From the NCBI RefSeq assembly GCF_003298775.1, contig NZ_QNTQ01000006.1, positions 1 to 64,000 of the forward strand: DNA of 64,000 bases, in the 5' to 3' direction. A program made the position numbers and the translations under genes. The notes beneath the pieces are model-generated. The model was not told the DNA's origin and ran no database searches. It saw nothing but the letters and a program-made list of their open reading frames with translations. Positions within the stretch are counted from its first letter, which is position 1, and each line of letters starts with the position of its first letter. The DNA comes from Rhodosalinus halophilus. Lineage in GTDB: Bacteria; Pseudomonadota; Alphaproteobacteria; Rhodobacterales; Rhodobacteraceae. Of this stretch, positions 11,754 through 19,922 are shown piece by piece.

Positions 11754-11908
11754 ACGTTCTGGCCTATCTGATCCCGATCTCCGTCTTTCTGGGCGGCATG
11801 GGCCTCGTGTTCTTCATCTACACGGTGCGCTCGCGGCAATACGACGACCCCGAGGGCGACGCGCGGCGCATCCTGTCGGACGACTACGACGACGCGCCGA
11901 AGCCCTGA
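11750..11908 (+). CDS. ccoS: CcoS, small cbb3 oxidase maturation protein
   Basis: 52 residues. One N-terminal membrane segment (about 3-23, LAYLIPISVFLGGMGLVFFIY) is followed by a cytoplasmic acidic tail with the typical RSRQYDDPEGDARRIL motif. CcoS is required for cofactor insertion (heme b and copper) into CcoN. The start codon overlaps the ccoI stop (ATGA), and the gene closes the operon before a hairpin at 11923-11938. Confidence 0.94.
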   Translation: MNVLAYLIPISVFLGGMGLVFFIYTVRSRQYDDPEGDARRILSDDYDDAPKP

Positions 11909-11922
11909 CTGCGGCGCTCATC

Positions 11923-11942
11923 GGCCCCGTGCGGGGCCTCTT
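11923..11942 (+). terminator. Weak terminator hairpin after ccoS
   Basis: The stem GGCCCC-GTGC-GGGGCC is followed by TCTT. The stem is short and the T run poor, so termination strength is uncertain, but the position between ccoS and the convergent carboxypeptidase gene fits. Confidence 0.5.
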
Positions 11943-11983
11943 AGCGCGGCGCGCCCGAAGAGGACGCGACCGAGCGGTGCGCC

Positions 11984-13390
11984 TCAGCTTGGCCCCACCA
12001 TGAAGCAGGTGATGTTGCGGGCCTGCAGCCGCTGGCAGGCGCGATCTGCGCCGTCGCGGGTCAGTCCGACGAATTGCGCGTCGAAGCCGCCCGACCGCCG
12101 GACCACCTTGCGCAACGCGCCGTCCAGCGCAGAGATGTCCGTGAGCGCCGTGGTCAGCAGCACCTTCTCCGCATCGTAGCGCGAGGGATAGCGGCCCACG
12201 TTGACCGCCCAGTGCCGCCCGCCGGAGGTCGAGACGCGCGTGACCACCTCGGGCTGGGATTGTTCGGTCGTCATGGCTGCCGCGATCGCGGCAGGCCGGG
12301 TCGCCGGCGCGGGACTCGCGGAGGGTGCGCCGGCCGCGCCCTGCGCCACCTCCGCGGCCTCTCCGGCCTCCGCCAGCACCACCGCCTCGACGGTCTGAGC
12401 CACGACTTCTGCCACGGCGACCGCGTCGGCGGCCGGGCCGGGGCGCGGCAACGGCCGCAGCGAGCGTGTCACCAGCCCGCTCACCCGAACGGTCTTGCCG
12501 ACCCGTCCGTCGGTCACGGGGCCTGCGTAGGCGGGCCGGGCGGGGCGGCGCACGGCGACGCGGGTCGGCGCCTCGCGGAACCCGAGATCCAGCAGCTCCG
12601 CGACGCGCTGATTGCGCCACGCCGAGGACCGGCCCCCGAACACCGTTGCGATGACCCTCTCGCCGCCGCGCTCGGCCGATGCGACGAGATTGAAGCCCGC
12701 GGCACGTGTATACCCGGTCTTGATCCCGTCCGCGCCGCGATAGGCGGCGAGCAGGCGGCGATTGGTGTTGGGCACGGTCTTGATGCCGGCATGCGTCGAG
12801 CGCCGCGAGAACAGGTTGTAGTACTCGGGATAGTCGTAGAACAGATGCCGCCCCAGGATCGTCATGTCTCGGGCGGTGGAGAGATGCCCCTCCTCGGTCA
12901 GGCCGTGCGCGTTGCGGAACGTCGTCCGCGTCATGCCGAGGGCCTTGGCCGTGCGGTTCATCCGACGCGCGAAGGCGGCTTCCGAGCCCGAGATCGCCTC
13001 GGCCAGCGCTGTCGCCGCGTCATTGGCCGATTTCACGGCTGCGGCCCGGATGAGATAGCGCAGCTTGATCTTCTGTCCGCTGCGCAGGCCCAGCTTGGAC
13101 GGCGGCTCCGCCGCCGCCGCGCGCGAAATCGTCACCATGTCGTCGAGACCGATCTCGCCGTTCTCGACCGCCTCGAAGACGACGTAGAGCGTCATCATCT
13201 TGGTGAGCGATGCGGGATGCAGTCGGGTGTCGGCGTTCTCGGAATGAAGCACCTGACCGTTGCGTGCGTCCATCACCATCGCCGCGTAGGGCGCGGCCGC
13301 GACGCTCAGCGGAACGACCGCGACGAACCAGAGAAACGCGATGAAATAGAGGCCCATCCGGACGGGCCGCGGGGGCTGCCCTCTCTTCAC
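11984..13390 (-). CDS. D-alanyl-D-alanine carboxypeptidase with C-terminal SPOR domain
   Basis: 468 residues from the GTG at 13390, which follows GAGG at seven bases; an ATG at 13357 and an ATG at 13453 are alternatives. A signal peptide (FIAFLWFVAVVPLSVAAA) precedes a peptidase S11 domain with SxxK (S61-K64 in HPASLTKMM), SAN (KSANDA) and KTG (DGIKTGYTR). A low-complexity Ala/Pro/Val linker follows, then a SPOR domain in the last 75 residues. The enzyme trims the terminal D-Ala of peptidoglycan pentapeptides in the periplasm. SPOR domains bind denuded glycan strands at the division site, which suggests septal placement. Confidence 0.92.
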   Translation of the reverse strand: MKRGQPPRPVRMGLYFIAFLWFVAVVPLSVAAAPYAAMVMDARNGQVLHSENADTRLHPASLTKMMTLYVVFEAVENGEIGLDDMVTISRAAAAEPPSKLGLRSGQKIKLRYLIRAAAVKSANDAATALAEAISGSEAAFARRMNRTAKALGMTRTTFRNAHGLTEEGHLSTARDMTILGRHLFYDYPEYYNLFSRRSTHAGIKTVPNTNRRLLAAYRGADGIKTGYTRAAGFNLVASAERGGERVIATVFGGRSSAWRNQRVAELLDLGFREAPTRVAVRRPARPAYAGPVTDGRVGKTVRVSGLVTRSLRPLPRPGPAADAVAVAEVVAQTVEAVVLAEAGEAAEVAQGAAGAPSASPAPATRPAAIAAAMTTEQSQPEVVTRVSTSGGRHWAVNVGRYPSRYDAEKVLLTTALTDISALDGALRKVVRRSGGFDAQFVGLTRDGADRACQRLQARNITCFMVGPS

Positions 13391-13775
13391 TGTCTTGCCT
13401 CGTCTGCCTCGGGCCGGCGCACTGCGCGCCGACGATTTTTGTTTGGGCAGCATATACCACAAGAAGAATGCGCGATAAAGCCTTTCACTGAAAGCTTTTT
13501 CCCCTGATGTTCGCGAGGCCTCGCGATATCTGGTGGACGCGCTCGCCACCAACGCAAGATCAGCGATCTTCCTCCTCGGCCGTCGCGCCATCGCGCCGCG
13601 GCCCCTGTCGCTTCGGGCCGTGGCGCGAAGCCCTGCCATACCGGTCGTCAGGGCAAGCTGCCGAAACTCGGCGGCCGCGCCCTCTTTTCTCACGCGCATG
13701 AGCCGCTATATTCCCGCCGAAGTGGCCCAGAAGCACGACACTCCCATGAGCTTTGCGATCCGGACCCCCATAGTG
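13391..13775. other. Intergenic region between the carboxypeptidase gene and clpS
   Basis: The divergent promoters of the carboxypeptidase gene (leftward) and clpS (rightward) should lie here. The only structure seen is the AT-rich dyad CTTTCA-C-TGAAAG at 13482-13494 followed by five T. In-frame extensions of both genes reach into this stretch but show no family similarity. Confidence 0.5.
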
Positions 13776-14096
13776 ATGTCCGGCCGGCCCGACGGGGACG
13801 GGGCGGACACGAATGTCGTGATCGAGACCAAGCCGCGCACCAAGCGGCCGCCGCTCTACAAGGTGCTGATGCTCAACGACGACTACACGCCGATGGAATT
13901 CGTCGTGCACGTGCTCGAGCGCTTCTTCGGCATGAGCCACGCTCAGGCCTTCGAGATCATGCTGACCGTGCACAAGAAGGGCGTGGCGGTCGTCGGCGTG
14001 TTCAGCCACGAGATCGCGGAGACCAAGGTGGCGCAGGTCATGGACTTCGCGCGCCGGCATCAGCATCCGCTCCAGTGCACCATGGAAAAGGAATAG
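13776..14096 (+). CDS. clpS: ClpS, ClpAP N-degron adaptor
   Basis: 106 residues from the ATG at 13776, the family-typical start (MSGRPDGDG), with an in-frame ATG at 13746 as alternative. The disordered N-terminus precedes the conserved core [20 protein letters not shown], which forms the pocket for N-terminal bulky residues and binds the ClpA N-domain. The usual C-terminal block ending [10 protein letters not shown] is present. ClpS directs N-degron substrates to ClpAP. A methyltransferase gene follows after ten bases in the same direction. Confidence 0.95.
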   Translation: MSGRPDGDGADTNVVIETKPRTKRPPLYKVLMLNDDYTPMEFVVHVLERFFGMSHAQAFEIMLTVHKKGVAVVGVFSHEIAETKVAQVMDFARRHQHPLQCTMEKE

Positions 14097-14106
14097 GCGG
14101 CGCGTC

Positions 14107-15093
14107 ATGTCCGCGCCGCGCCTCAGGCTCGCGCTGGAGGACGGCGCCCTCGCCCTGCCGCCCGAGGGGCGAATCGCCGTCGTGCACCCGCGTTCGGACA
14201 CCGATCTGTCGAGCCTGCCGCGCGACCGCGTGGAGGTGGTCCAGCCCGTGCAGCCGATGCACGACGATTTCGCGCGGCAGGGGTTCGCGGTCGCGCCCGC
14301 CCTGGGCGGCCCCTATGCCGCCGCGCTCGTGATCCTGCCGCGCGCCAAGGCGCTCGCGCGCGGGCTGATCGCGGCCGCGGCGCGCGAAGTCGTCGTCGGC
14401 GGGCCGGTCATCGTCGACGGTCAGAAGACCGACGGCGTCGAATCGATCCTGCGCGAGCTGCGGCGCGAGCTTGCGGTCTCGGCACCGATCTCGAAGGGAC
14501 ATGGCAAGCTCTTCTGGTTTCCCGCAGACCGCGCGCCCGCCGGATGGGCGCCGCCCGCGCGGCAGCGCGTGGCGGGTGGTTTCGTCACCGCGCCGGGCGT
14601 CTTTTCTGCGGACGGGCCCGATCCCGGCTCGGTGCTGCTGGCCGAGGCGCTGCCGGCCCGCCTGCCGGAGGAGATGGCGGATCTCGGTGCGGGCTGGGGC
14701 TATCTCGCCACGCGCGTGCTGGAACGGACCGAGATCCGGCAGTTGCACCTCGTCGAGGCCGACCGCATCGCGCTCGACTGCGCGCGCGAGAACGTGACCG
14801 ATCCGCGCGCCGTCTTCCACTGGGCCGACGCGCGATGCTGGCGACCCGAGACGCCGCTGGGCGGCGTCGTCACCAACCCGCCCTTCCACGCCGGCCGCGC
14901 CGACGATCCCGACCTCGGCCGCGCCTTCGTCGCCGCGGCCGCGGAGATGCTGGCGCCTTCGGGGCGGCTGTGGCTTGTCGCCAACCGTCATCTGCCCTAC
15001 GAGGCGGAACTCTCGCGCCGCTTCGGCGCGGTGCGGGAGATCGCGGGTGATGCGCGCTACAAGGTGATCGAGGCGGCGCGGCCGGCGCGCTGA
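14107..15093 (+). CDS. Class I SAM-dependent methyltransferase, RsmC-like
   Basis: 328 residues. A degenerate N-terminal methyltransferase-like half (about 1-150) precedes an active C-terminal half with the SAM-binding motif LGAGWGYLATRVL near residue 200 and the N6/N2-type motif TNPPFH near residue 258. This two-lobed design is that of RsmC/RlmG, which methylate guanine N2 in ribosomal RNA (G1207 of 16S rRNA for RsmC). The exact target cannot be fixed from the sequence. It follows clpS by ten bases and is probably cotranscribed with it. Confidence 0.85.
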   Translation: MSAPRLRLALEDGALALPPEGRIAVVHPRSDTDLSSLPRDRVEVVQPVQPMHDDFARQGFAVAPALGGPYAAALVILPRAKALARGLIAAAAREVVVGGPVIVDGQKTDGVESILRELRRELAVSAPISKGHGKLFWFPADRAPAGWAPPARQRVAGGFVTAPGVFSADGPDPGSVLLAEALPARLPEEMADLGAGWGYLATRVLERTEIRQLHLVEADRIALDCARENVTDPRAVFHWADARCWRPETPLGGVVTNPPFHAGRADDPDLGRAFVAAAAEMLAPSGRLWLVANRHLPYEAELSRRFGAVREIAGDARYKVIEAARPAR

Positions 15094-15117
15094 CATGCCC
15101 GGACAAGGCAGGGACTC

Positions 15118-15918
15118 ATGAGCTTTTCCATCGACGGCAAGACCGCCATCGTCACCGGCGCCGCGCGCGGCATCGGACTCGCCATCGGGCGGCACTTCGC
15201 CGACCGCGGCGCCAACGTGATGTTCGCGGACATGGACGAGGCGGCGCTGGCGCATGAATTGGGTGAACTCGCCGACGACAGCGCGATCCGCTACTTCGCC
15301 GGCGATCTGCGCGAGCGGCTGACCGTGGCGAACCTTCTCTCCGCCACCATCGACGCCTTCGACCGCATCGACATCCTCGTGAACGCCTCGCGTCAGATGC
15401 TGGCCTCCGACCCCCTCGACCCCGAGGACGAGTCGGTCGAGACGCTTCTGGAGCAGAACCTGCTGACCAGCCTTCGCCTCAGCCAGATGGTGGCGCGGCG
15501 CATGATCAAGCAGGCCGAGGGCCAGAGCGAGGGACAGGTGGGCGCGATCGTCAACATGTCCTCCATCGCCGCGCGACGCACCCATCCCGATCTCATGGCC
15601 TATTCGGTCTCGTCCGCCGCGCTCGACCAGATGACGCGCTCGCTTGCCGTGGCGCTGGCGCCGCATCGCATCCGCGTGAACGCCGTGGCCTTCGGCTCGG
15701 TGATGTCCTCGAGCCTCAAGGGCGCCCTGCAGCAGAACGCGACCTACCGCGAGGACATCGAGGACCACACGCCGCTCAACCGCATCGCGGCGCCGGGCGA
15801 GCTGGCCGAGGCGGTGCAGTTTCTCGCCTCCGAGGGCGCGGGCTTCGTCACCGGGCAGATCATGACCGTGGACGGCGGGCGCACCCTGCTCGACCCGGTG
15901 GCGGCGCCGGCGCACTGA
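15118..15918 (+). CDS. Short-chain dehydrogenase/reductase
   Basis: 266 residues with the NAD(P)-binding motif TGAARGIG (about 13-20), the NAS segment near residue 92 (the usual NAG has Ser here), and a catalytic Ser-Tyr-Lys region. The expected YxxxK is altered: YSVSSAA follows the conserved serine segment, so the lysine is replaced by Ser/Ala. The protein ends with the usual FVTGQIMTVDGG. The missing lysine could mean weak or absent oxidoreductase activity. The substrate is unknown. It lies 24 bases after the RsmC-like gene and ends before a clear terminator. Confidence 0.8.
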   Translation: MSFSIDGKTAIVTGAARGIGLAIGRHFADRGANVMFADMDEAALAHELGELADDSAIRYFAGDLRERLTVANLLSATIDAFDRIDILVNASRQMLASDPLDPEDESVETLLEQNLLTSLRLSQMVARRMIKQAEGQSEGQVGAIVNMSSIAARRTHPDLMAYSVSSAALDQMTRSLAVALAPHRIRVNAVAFGSVMSSSLKGALQQNATYREDIEDHTPLNRIAAPGELAEAVQFLASEGAGFVTGQIMTVDGGRTLLDPVAAPAH

Positions 15919-15920
15919 AA

Positions 15921-15963
15921 CAGGTGCCCGGCAGCGCGCGAGGCATGCGCCGGGCCTGTTTTT
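15921..15963 (+). terminator. Rho-independent terminator after the SDR gene
   Basis: The stem GCCCGGC (15926-15932) pairs with GCCGGGC (15949-15955), with outer pairing CAG/CTG, and is followed by TTTTT at 15959-15963. It separates the clpS-methyltransferase-SDR unit from the convergent aminotransferase gene. Confidence 0.75.
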
Positions 15964-16026
15964 CCCTGCGGTCTTTCTCCGTCGGTAATGAAAAGCCCAC
16001 AGAGCCGCGCCGCGGGCGTGGCGAAC

Positions 16027-16893
16027 TCAACGTCTCACCAGCGTCTCGTAGGCCTCCGCGATCTCGCGGGTCAGCGCGCCGACCTCGAAGGCGTAGTCGC
16101 CGATCTGCCCCACGGGCGTGACCTCCGCGGCCGTCCCGGTGAGCCAGCACTGCTGAAAGCCCTCCAGTTCGGCCGGTTCGATATGGCGTTCGTGCACCTT
16201 CACCTGCCGGTCGCGCAGCAGGCCGATCACCGTCTGTCGCGTGATGCCGTTGAGGAAGCAGTCGGGCAGCGGCGTGTGCACCTCGCCGTCCTTGACGAAG
16301 AAGATGTTGGCACCGGTGGCCTCGGCGACATAGCCGCGGTAGTCGAACATCATCGCGTCGGCGCAGCCCTTCGCTTCGGCGGCGTGCTTGGACATGGTGC
16401 AGATCATGTAGAGGCCGGCGGCCTTGGCGTGGCTGGGGATCGTCTCGGGGCTGGGGCGCTTCCATTTCGAGATGTCGAGCTTCGCGCCGCGCGTCTTCGA
16501 ATCGCCGTAGTAGGCCCCCCATTCCCAGGCCGCGACGGCCAGTCGGACGGGGTTGCGGGCGGAGCTCACGCCCATGTCCTCGCCGGCGCCGCGCCAGGCG
16601 ACCGCGCGCACATAGGCGTCGGAGAGCCCGTTGGCCTGCATCACCTGCGCCTTGGCCGCCTCGATCTCGTCCACGGTCCAGGGCACGGGCATGTCGATCG
16701 CCTCGCCGCTCGCACGCAGTCGCTCGGAATGCGCGCGGCTGGCGAAGATGCGGCCGCCGTAGGCGCGCTCACCCTCGAAGACCGAGCTTGCGTAGTGCAG
16801 CGCATGACTGAGGACATGCACCTTGGCCGCGCGCCAGTCCACGAGCTCTCCGTCCAGCCAGATCTTCCCGTCGCGATCGTCGTAGCCTGTCAT
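16027..16893 (-). CDS. ilvE: Branched-chain amino acid aminotransferase
   Basis: 288 residues, a full-length fold-type IV PLP enzyme. Recognisable blocks are HALHYASSVFEGERAY near the N-terminus, SHAKAAGLYMIC near residue 165 carrying the PLP-binding lysine, and EATGANIFFVKDGEVHTP with ILNGITRQT-like FLNGITRQTVI. It transfers the amino group between glutamate and the 2-oxo acids of Leu, Ile and Val, the last step of their synthesis and the first of breakdown. It is divergent from the MarR/response-regulator pair. Confidence 0.92.
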   Translation of the reverse strand: MTGYDDRDGKIWLDGELVDWRAAKVHVLSHALHYASSVFEGERAYGGRIFASRAHSERLRASGEAIDMPVPWTVDEIEAAKAQVMQANGLSDAYVRAVAWRGAGEDMGVSSARNPVRLAVAAWEWGAYYGDSKTRGAKLDISKWKRPSPETIPSHAKAAGLYMICTMSKHAAEAKGCADAMMFDYRGYVAEATGANIFFVKDGEVHTPLPDCFLNGITRQTVIGLLRDRQVKVHERHIEPAELEGFQQCWLTGTAAEVTPVGQIGDYAFEVGALTREIAEAYETLVRR

Positions 16894-16936
16894 CTCCGGT
16901 GCCCTTCCCTCGCCGGCGCTTTCCGATTGTTGCGCG

Positions 16937-17024
16937 GCTTACGTCCGAAGTGGACATAAAATTGCGCAAAATGCGCGACTCGCTACCAACCGGCTCTTGG
17001 AATGTCAATAAGGCTGACGTAAGC
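16937..17024 (+). promoter_or_regulatory. Divergent promoter region with three nested dyads
   Basis: Between the aminotransferase and the MarR gene, GCTTACGTC (16937-16945) and its exact reverse complement GACGTAAGC (17016-17024) are 70 bases apart. Between them lie GTCC-GAAGT-GGAC and the perfect dyad GCGCA-AAA-TGCGC (16964-16976). The paired outer arms look like two operators of one regulator flanking two promoters. Confidence 0.5.
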
Positions 17025-17049
17025 TCTCCCCAAGCGAGGGAGGCGCAGC

Positions 17050-17562
17050 ATGAGCGACGGGCGCAGCGCCGCGGCAACCGGAAGCGAGACGCTTCTCTTC
17101 CTGACCGACGAGCAGTTGCGGCAGGGGATCGAGGCGATGTTCTTCGCCTACCGGGGCTTCACCGCAGATCCCGACCGCATACTCGCGGACTACGGTTACG
17201 GTCGCGCGCATCACAGGGCGCTGCACTTCATAAACGGCGCCCCCGGCACCACCGTCAACAACCTTCTGTCGATCCTGGGCGTGACCAAGCAGTCGCTCAA
17301 CCGCGTCCTGCGCACCCTGATCGCCGACGGGCTGGTGGAAAGCCGCGTGGGCCGCTCGGACAAGCGTGAGCGGCATCTCTACCTGACCGAGCGGGGCGAG
17401 GCACTCGAGCGGCAGCTGTCGGACGCGCAGCGCGCCCGGATGCGCGCCGCCTACCGGGCTGCGGGGCCAGAGGCGGTGGCGGGTTTCCGAACCGTCCTCG
17501 AGGCGATGATGGATCCCGAGATGCGCCGGCATTACCGGGCGCTGCGCGAGGGCCGCGGATGA
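17050..17562 (+). CDS. petP: MarR-family regulator (PetP-like)
   Basis: 170 residues with a winged HTH: the recognition region near LLSILGVTKQSLNRVLRTLI and the wing SDKRERHLYLTERG, as in MarR proteins. The ATG at 17050 follows GGGAGG. It overlaps by four bases with an OmpR-type response regulator gene. In Rhodobacter capsulatus the same pair, petP-petR, lies upstream of the bc1 complex genes. The symbol is given on that resemblance and order; no petABC genes follow here. A MarR protein translationally coupled to a response regulator suggests that both act on the same promoters. Confidence 0.75.
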   Translation: MSDGRSAAATGSETLLFLTDEQLRQGIEAMFFAYRGFTADPDRILADYGYGRAHHRALHFINGAPGTTVNNLLSILGVTKQSLNRVLRTLIADGLVESRVGRSDKRERHLYLTERGEALERQLSDAQRARMRAAYRAAGPEAVAGFRTVLEAMMDPEMRRHYRALREGRG

Positions 17563-18260
17563 GCGGGAGCGAGGCGCATCTGCTGATCGTCGACGATGAC
17601 GAGCGGCTGCGCGGCCTTCTGCGCAAGTTCCTCGTGCGCAACGGCTTTCTCGTGACCACCGCGCGTGACGCGGACCATGCCCGGCGGATCATGGCCGGGC
17701 TCGACTTCGACCTTATCGTGCTCGACGTGATGATGCCGGGCGAGGACGGCATCGCCTTCACGCGCATGCTGCGCGCCGAGCGCGACACGCCCGTGCTCCT
17801 GCTCACCGCGCGCAGCGAGACCGAACACCGCATCGCGGGGCTGGAGGCCGGCGCGGACGACTATCTCGCCAAGCCCTTCGAGCCGCGGGAACTGCTTCTC
17901 AGGATCAACGCGATCCTGCGCCGGGTGCCCGAGGCGGAATCCGAAGACGCCGCACCGAAGCTGCTGCACATGGGGCCGCTGCGCTACGACGTGGCGCGCG
18001 CGGAGCTCTGGAACGGTGATGCGCCCGTGCGGCTCACCTCGACCGAGGCGCAGCTGATGCGGCTCTTCGCGGCACGGCCGGGGGAGCCGATCAGCCGCGC
18101 ACGTCTCGTCGCGGATCTCGGGCGCGGCGGGCACCAGGTGCAGGAGCGCGCCGTGGACGTTCAGATCACCCGCCTGCGCCGCAAGCTCGAGGCCGATCCC
18201 AAGCAGCCGCGTTACCTGCAGACGGTGCGCGGCGAGGGCTACATGCTCGCGCCCGACTAG
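17559..18260 (+). CDS. petR: OmpR-family response regulator (PetR-like), no partner kinase nearby
   Basis: 233 residues. The receiver domain (about 1-125) has the acidic pair VDDDE, the phosphoacceptor D56 in VLDVMMPGEDG, and the lysine of DDYLAKPFEP. The winged-helix DNA-binding domain (about 135-230) ends in RYLQTVRGEGYML. No sensor kinase gene is adjacent, as in the petPR arrangement, so phosphorylation must come from elsewhere or the protein works without it. Its start overlaps the MarR stop (ATGA). Confidence 0.82.
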   Translation: MSGSEAHLLIVDDDERLRGLLRKFLVRNGFLVTTARDADHARRIMAGLDFDLIVLDVMMPGEDGIAFTRMLRAERDTPVLLLTARSETEHRIAGLEAGADDYLAKPFEPRELLLRINAILRRVPEAESEDAAPKLLHMGPLRYDVARAELWNGDAPVRLTSTEAQLMRLFAARPGEPISRARLVADLGRGGHQVQERAVDVQITRLRRKLEADPKQPRYLQTVRGEGYMLAPD

Positions 18261-18357
18261 CGCCGTGTCGCGTGTCGCGCCCGTCGTGTGGCACGGGACT
18301 TGCACGCCGCGCCCGTCGCGGCACGATGAGCGCGAGGCACGAGGGGAGGTCCGGCCG

Positions 18358-19341
18358 ATGTCGCAGGAGATTCGCATCCTGACCGAGAGCGATCTGCGCC
18401 ACGCGGTGCAGCTCGATCATGCGCTCGTCGAGGCGATCGAGCGTGCCTTCGCGGCGCTGGCCGGCGAAGGCGTGGTCATGCCGCCCGTGATGTCCATGGC
18501 GCTGCACGACCGCAACGCCGAGGTGGACGTCAAGACCGCCTATCTGCCGGGCTTCGACGGCTTCGCCGTCAAGGTCTCTCCCGGCTTCTTCGACAACCCG
18601 AAGATCGGCCTGCCCTCGCTCAACGGCTTCATGGTTCTGCTCTCGGCGCAGACGGGGATGGTGCAGGCGGTGTTTCTCGACAACGGGTATCTGACCGACA
18701 TCCGCACCGCCGCCGCCGGGGCGGTGGCGGCGAAGCACCTCGCGCCCCGCCATGTCGAGACGGCCGGGGTGATCGGCACCGGCGTGCAGGCGCGGCTTCA
18801 GATACAGGCGGCGCATCTCGTGCGCGGCTTCCCGCGCGTGCTGGTCTGGGGCCGGTCGGGCGAAAAGGCAGAGGTCTGCGCCGCGGATCTGCGGGCGTCG
18901 CTCGGGGTCGAGGCCGAGGTCGCGACCGACCCGGCCCGGCTCGTGGCCGAGAGCCAGCTGGTCGTAACCACGACGCCGGCGACCACGCCGGTGCTGCGGG
19001 CGTCCTGGCTGCATCCGGGCCTGCATGTCACCGCGATGGGCTCGGACCAGCCCGGCAAGAACGAGATCGAGCCTGCCGCGCTGGCACAGGCGCATCTCTA
19101 CGTCGCTGACAGGGTGGCGCAGGCCGAGGCGATGGGCGAATTGCGCGCGGCGCGCGCCGCGGGGCTCGTTCAGGCATCGCCGCCCGAGCTCGGCCAGGTG
19201 GTCACCGGGGCCGTCCCGGGCCGGCAGGCGGAGACCGAGATCACCATCGCGGATCTGACCGGCACCGGCGCACAGGACACCGCCGTCGCCGCCCATGCGC
19301 TCACACGCGCCGGCGTAGCGGGAACCGTGATCCGCACCTAG
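18358..19341 (+). CDS. Ornithine cyclodeaminase/mu-crystallin family protein (EutC-like)
   Basis: 327 residues. The ATG at 18358 has a strong site (GGGGAGG at seven bases). The N-terminal substrate domain contains VKVSPGFFDNPKIGLPSLNGFMVLLSAQTG, and the Rossmann domain has VIGTGVQARLQIQAA near residue 140. The family includes ornithine cyclodeaminase, alanine dehydrogenase and EutC of ectoine breakdown; this sequence looks closest to EutC-type members. No ectoine genes are adjacent, so the substrate stays open. Its stop overlaps the end of the convergent MarR gene by four bases. Confidence 0.75.
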   Translation: MSQEIRILTESDLRHAVQLDHALVEAIERAFAALAGEGVVMPPVMSMALHDRNAEVDVKTAYLPGFDGFAVKVSPGFFDNPKIGLPSLNGFMVLLSAQTGMVQAVFLDNGYLTDIRTAAAGAVAAKHLAPRHVETAGVIGTGVQARLQIQAAHLVRGFPRVLVWGRSGEKAEVCAADLRASLGVEAEVATDPARLVAESQLVVTTTPATTPVLRASWLHPGLHVTAMGSDQPGKNEIEPAALAQAHLYVADRVAQAEAMGELRAARAAGLVQASPPELGQVVTGAVPGRQAETEITIADLTGTGAQDTAVAAHALTRAGVAGTVIRT

Positions 19342-19820
19342 CCCTGTGCGGGGCGCTCGGCCTGGGGGGCGCGCAGGGGGGCCCGGCTGCGGGCGTTGCC
19401 GGCCTCCGCCGCCTTATGCAGCAGGCGCAGCAGCTCGTCCCGCTCGGCGCGTGTCAGTCCGGCCAGCATTTCGTCCTGCACGGCGTCCACCACCGGCCGG
19501 GCGCGGTCGAGAGCGGCCTCTCCCTCGGGCGTGAGCCGCAGGATTCGGGCACGGCGGTCCGTCTCGCTCACCTCGCGGACGAGGTAGCCCTTGGCCTCCA
19601 GCCGGTCCACGACGCCGCCGAGCGTCACGCGGTCGTAGGCGATCAGACCAGCGAGCGTGGCCTGGTCGACGCCGGAGTGTGCCGAAAGCGCGGCGAGGGC
19701 GGCGAACTGCACCGGCGTCAGATCCTGCCCCGCCGCCCGCATCCGCGCGGCGAAGACCGAGACGGAGATCTGGTGCATCCGCCGGATCAGATGGCCGGGC
19801 ATCCGGTAGAGGTCGCGCAT
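19338..19820 (-). CDS. MarR-family repressor of the aromatic catabolic genes
   Basis: 160 residues with the MarR winged helix: DQATLAGLIAYDRVTLGGVVDRLEAKGYL is the recognition part and ETDRRARILRLTPEG the wing. It is divergent from the fumarylacetoacetate-hydrolase-family gene, with a perfect palindrome between the two. MarR proteins at such positions usually repress the divergent catabolic operon until an aromatic acid binds. The ligand is likely 3-hydroxybenzoate, gentisate or a relative, judged from the neighbouring enzymes (inference). Confidence 0.85.
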   Translation of the reverse strand: MRDLYRMPGHLIRRMHQISVSVFAARMRAAGQDLTPVQFAALAALSAHSGVDQATLAGLIAYDRVTLGGVVDRLEAKGYLVREVSETDRRARILRLTPEGEAALDRARPVVDAVQDEMLAGLTRAERDELLRLLHKAAEAGNARSRAPLRAPQAERPAQG

Positions 19821-19857
19821 GGCGAAACTGTATGGTGCGGCAGCCTAATTGACAAGT

Positions 19858-19874
19858 ATACTTATCATAAGTAT
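19858..19874 (+). promoter_or_regulatory. MarR operator palindrome ATACTTAT-C-ATAAGTAT
   Basis: A perfect 17-base palindrome lies in the 100-base divergent space between the MarR gene and the hydrolase gene. It is AT-rich in GC-rich surroundings and of the size bound by MarR dimers. It overlaps a second self-complementary stretch, AAGTATACTT (19854-19863). Confidence 0.75.
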
Positions 19875-19922
19875 GCGACGTTCAGGCGCGACGGCAGGGA
19901 ACGCGCGGACAGGAGGAGCGTC

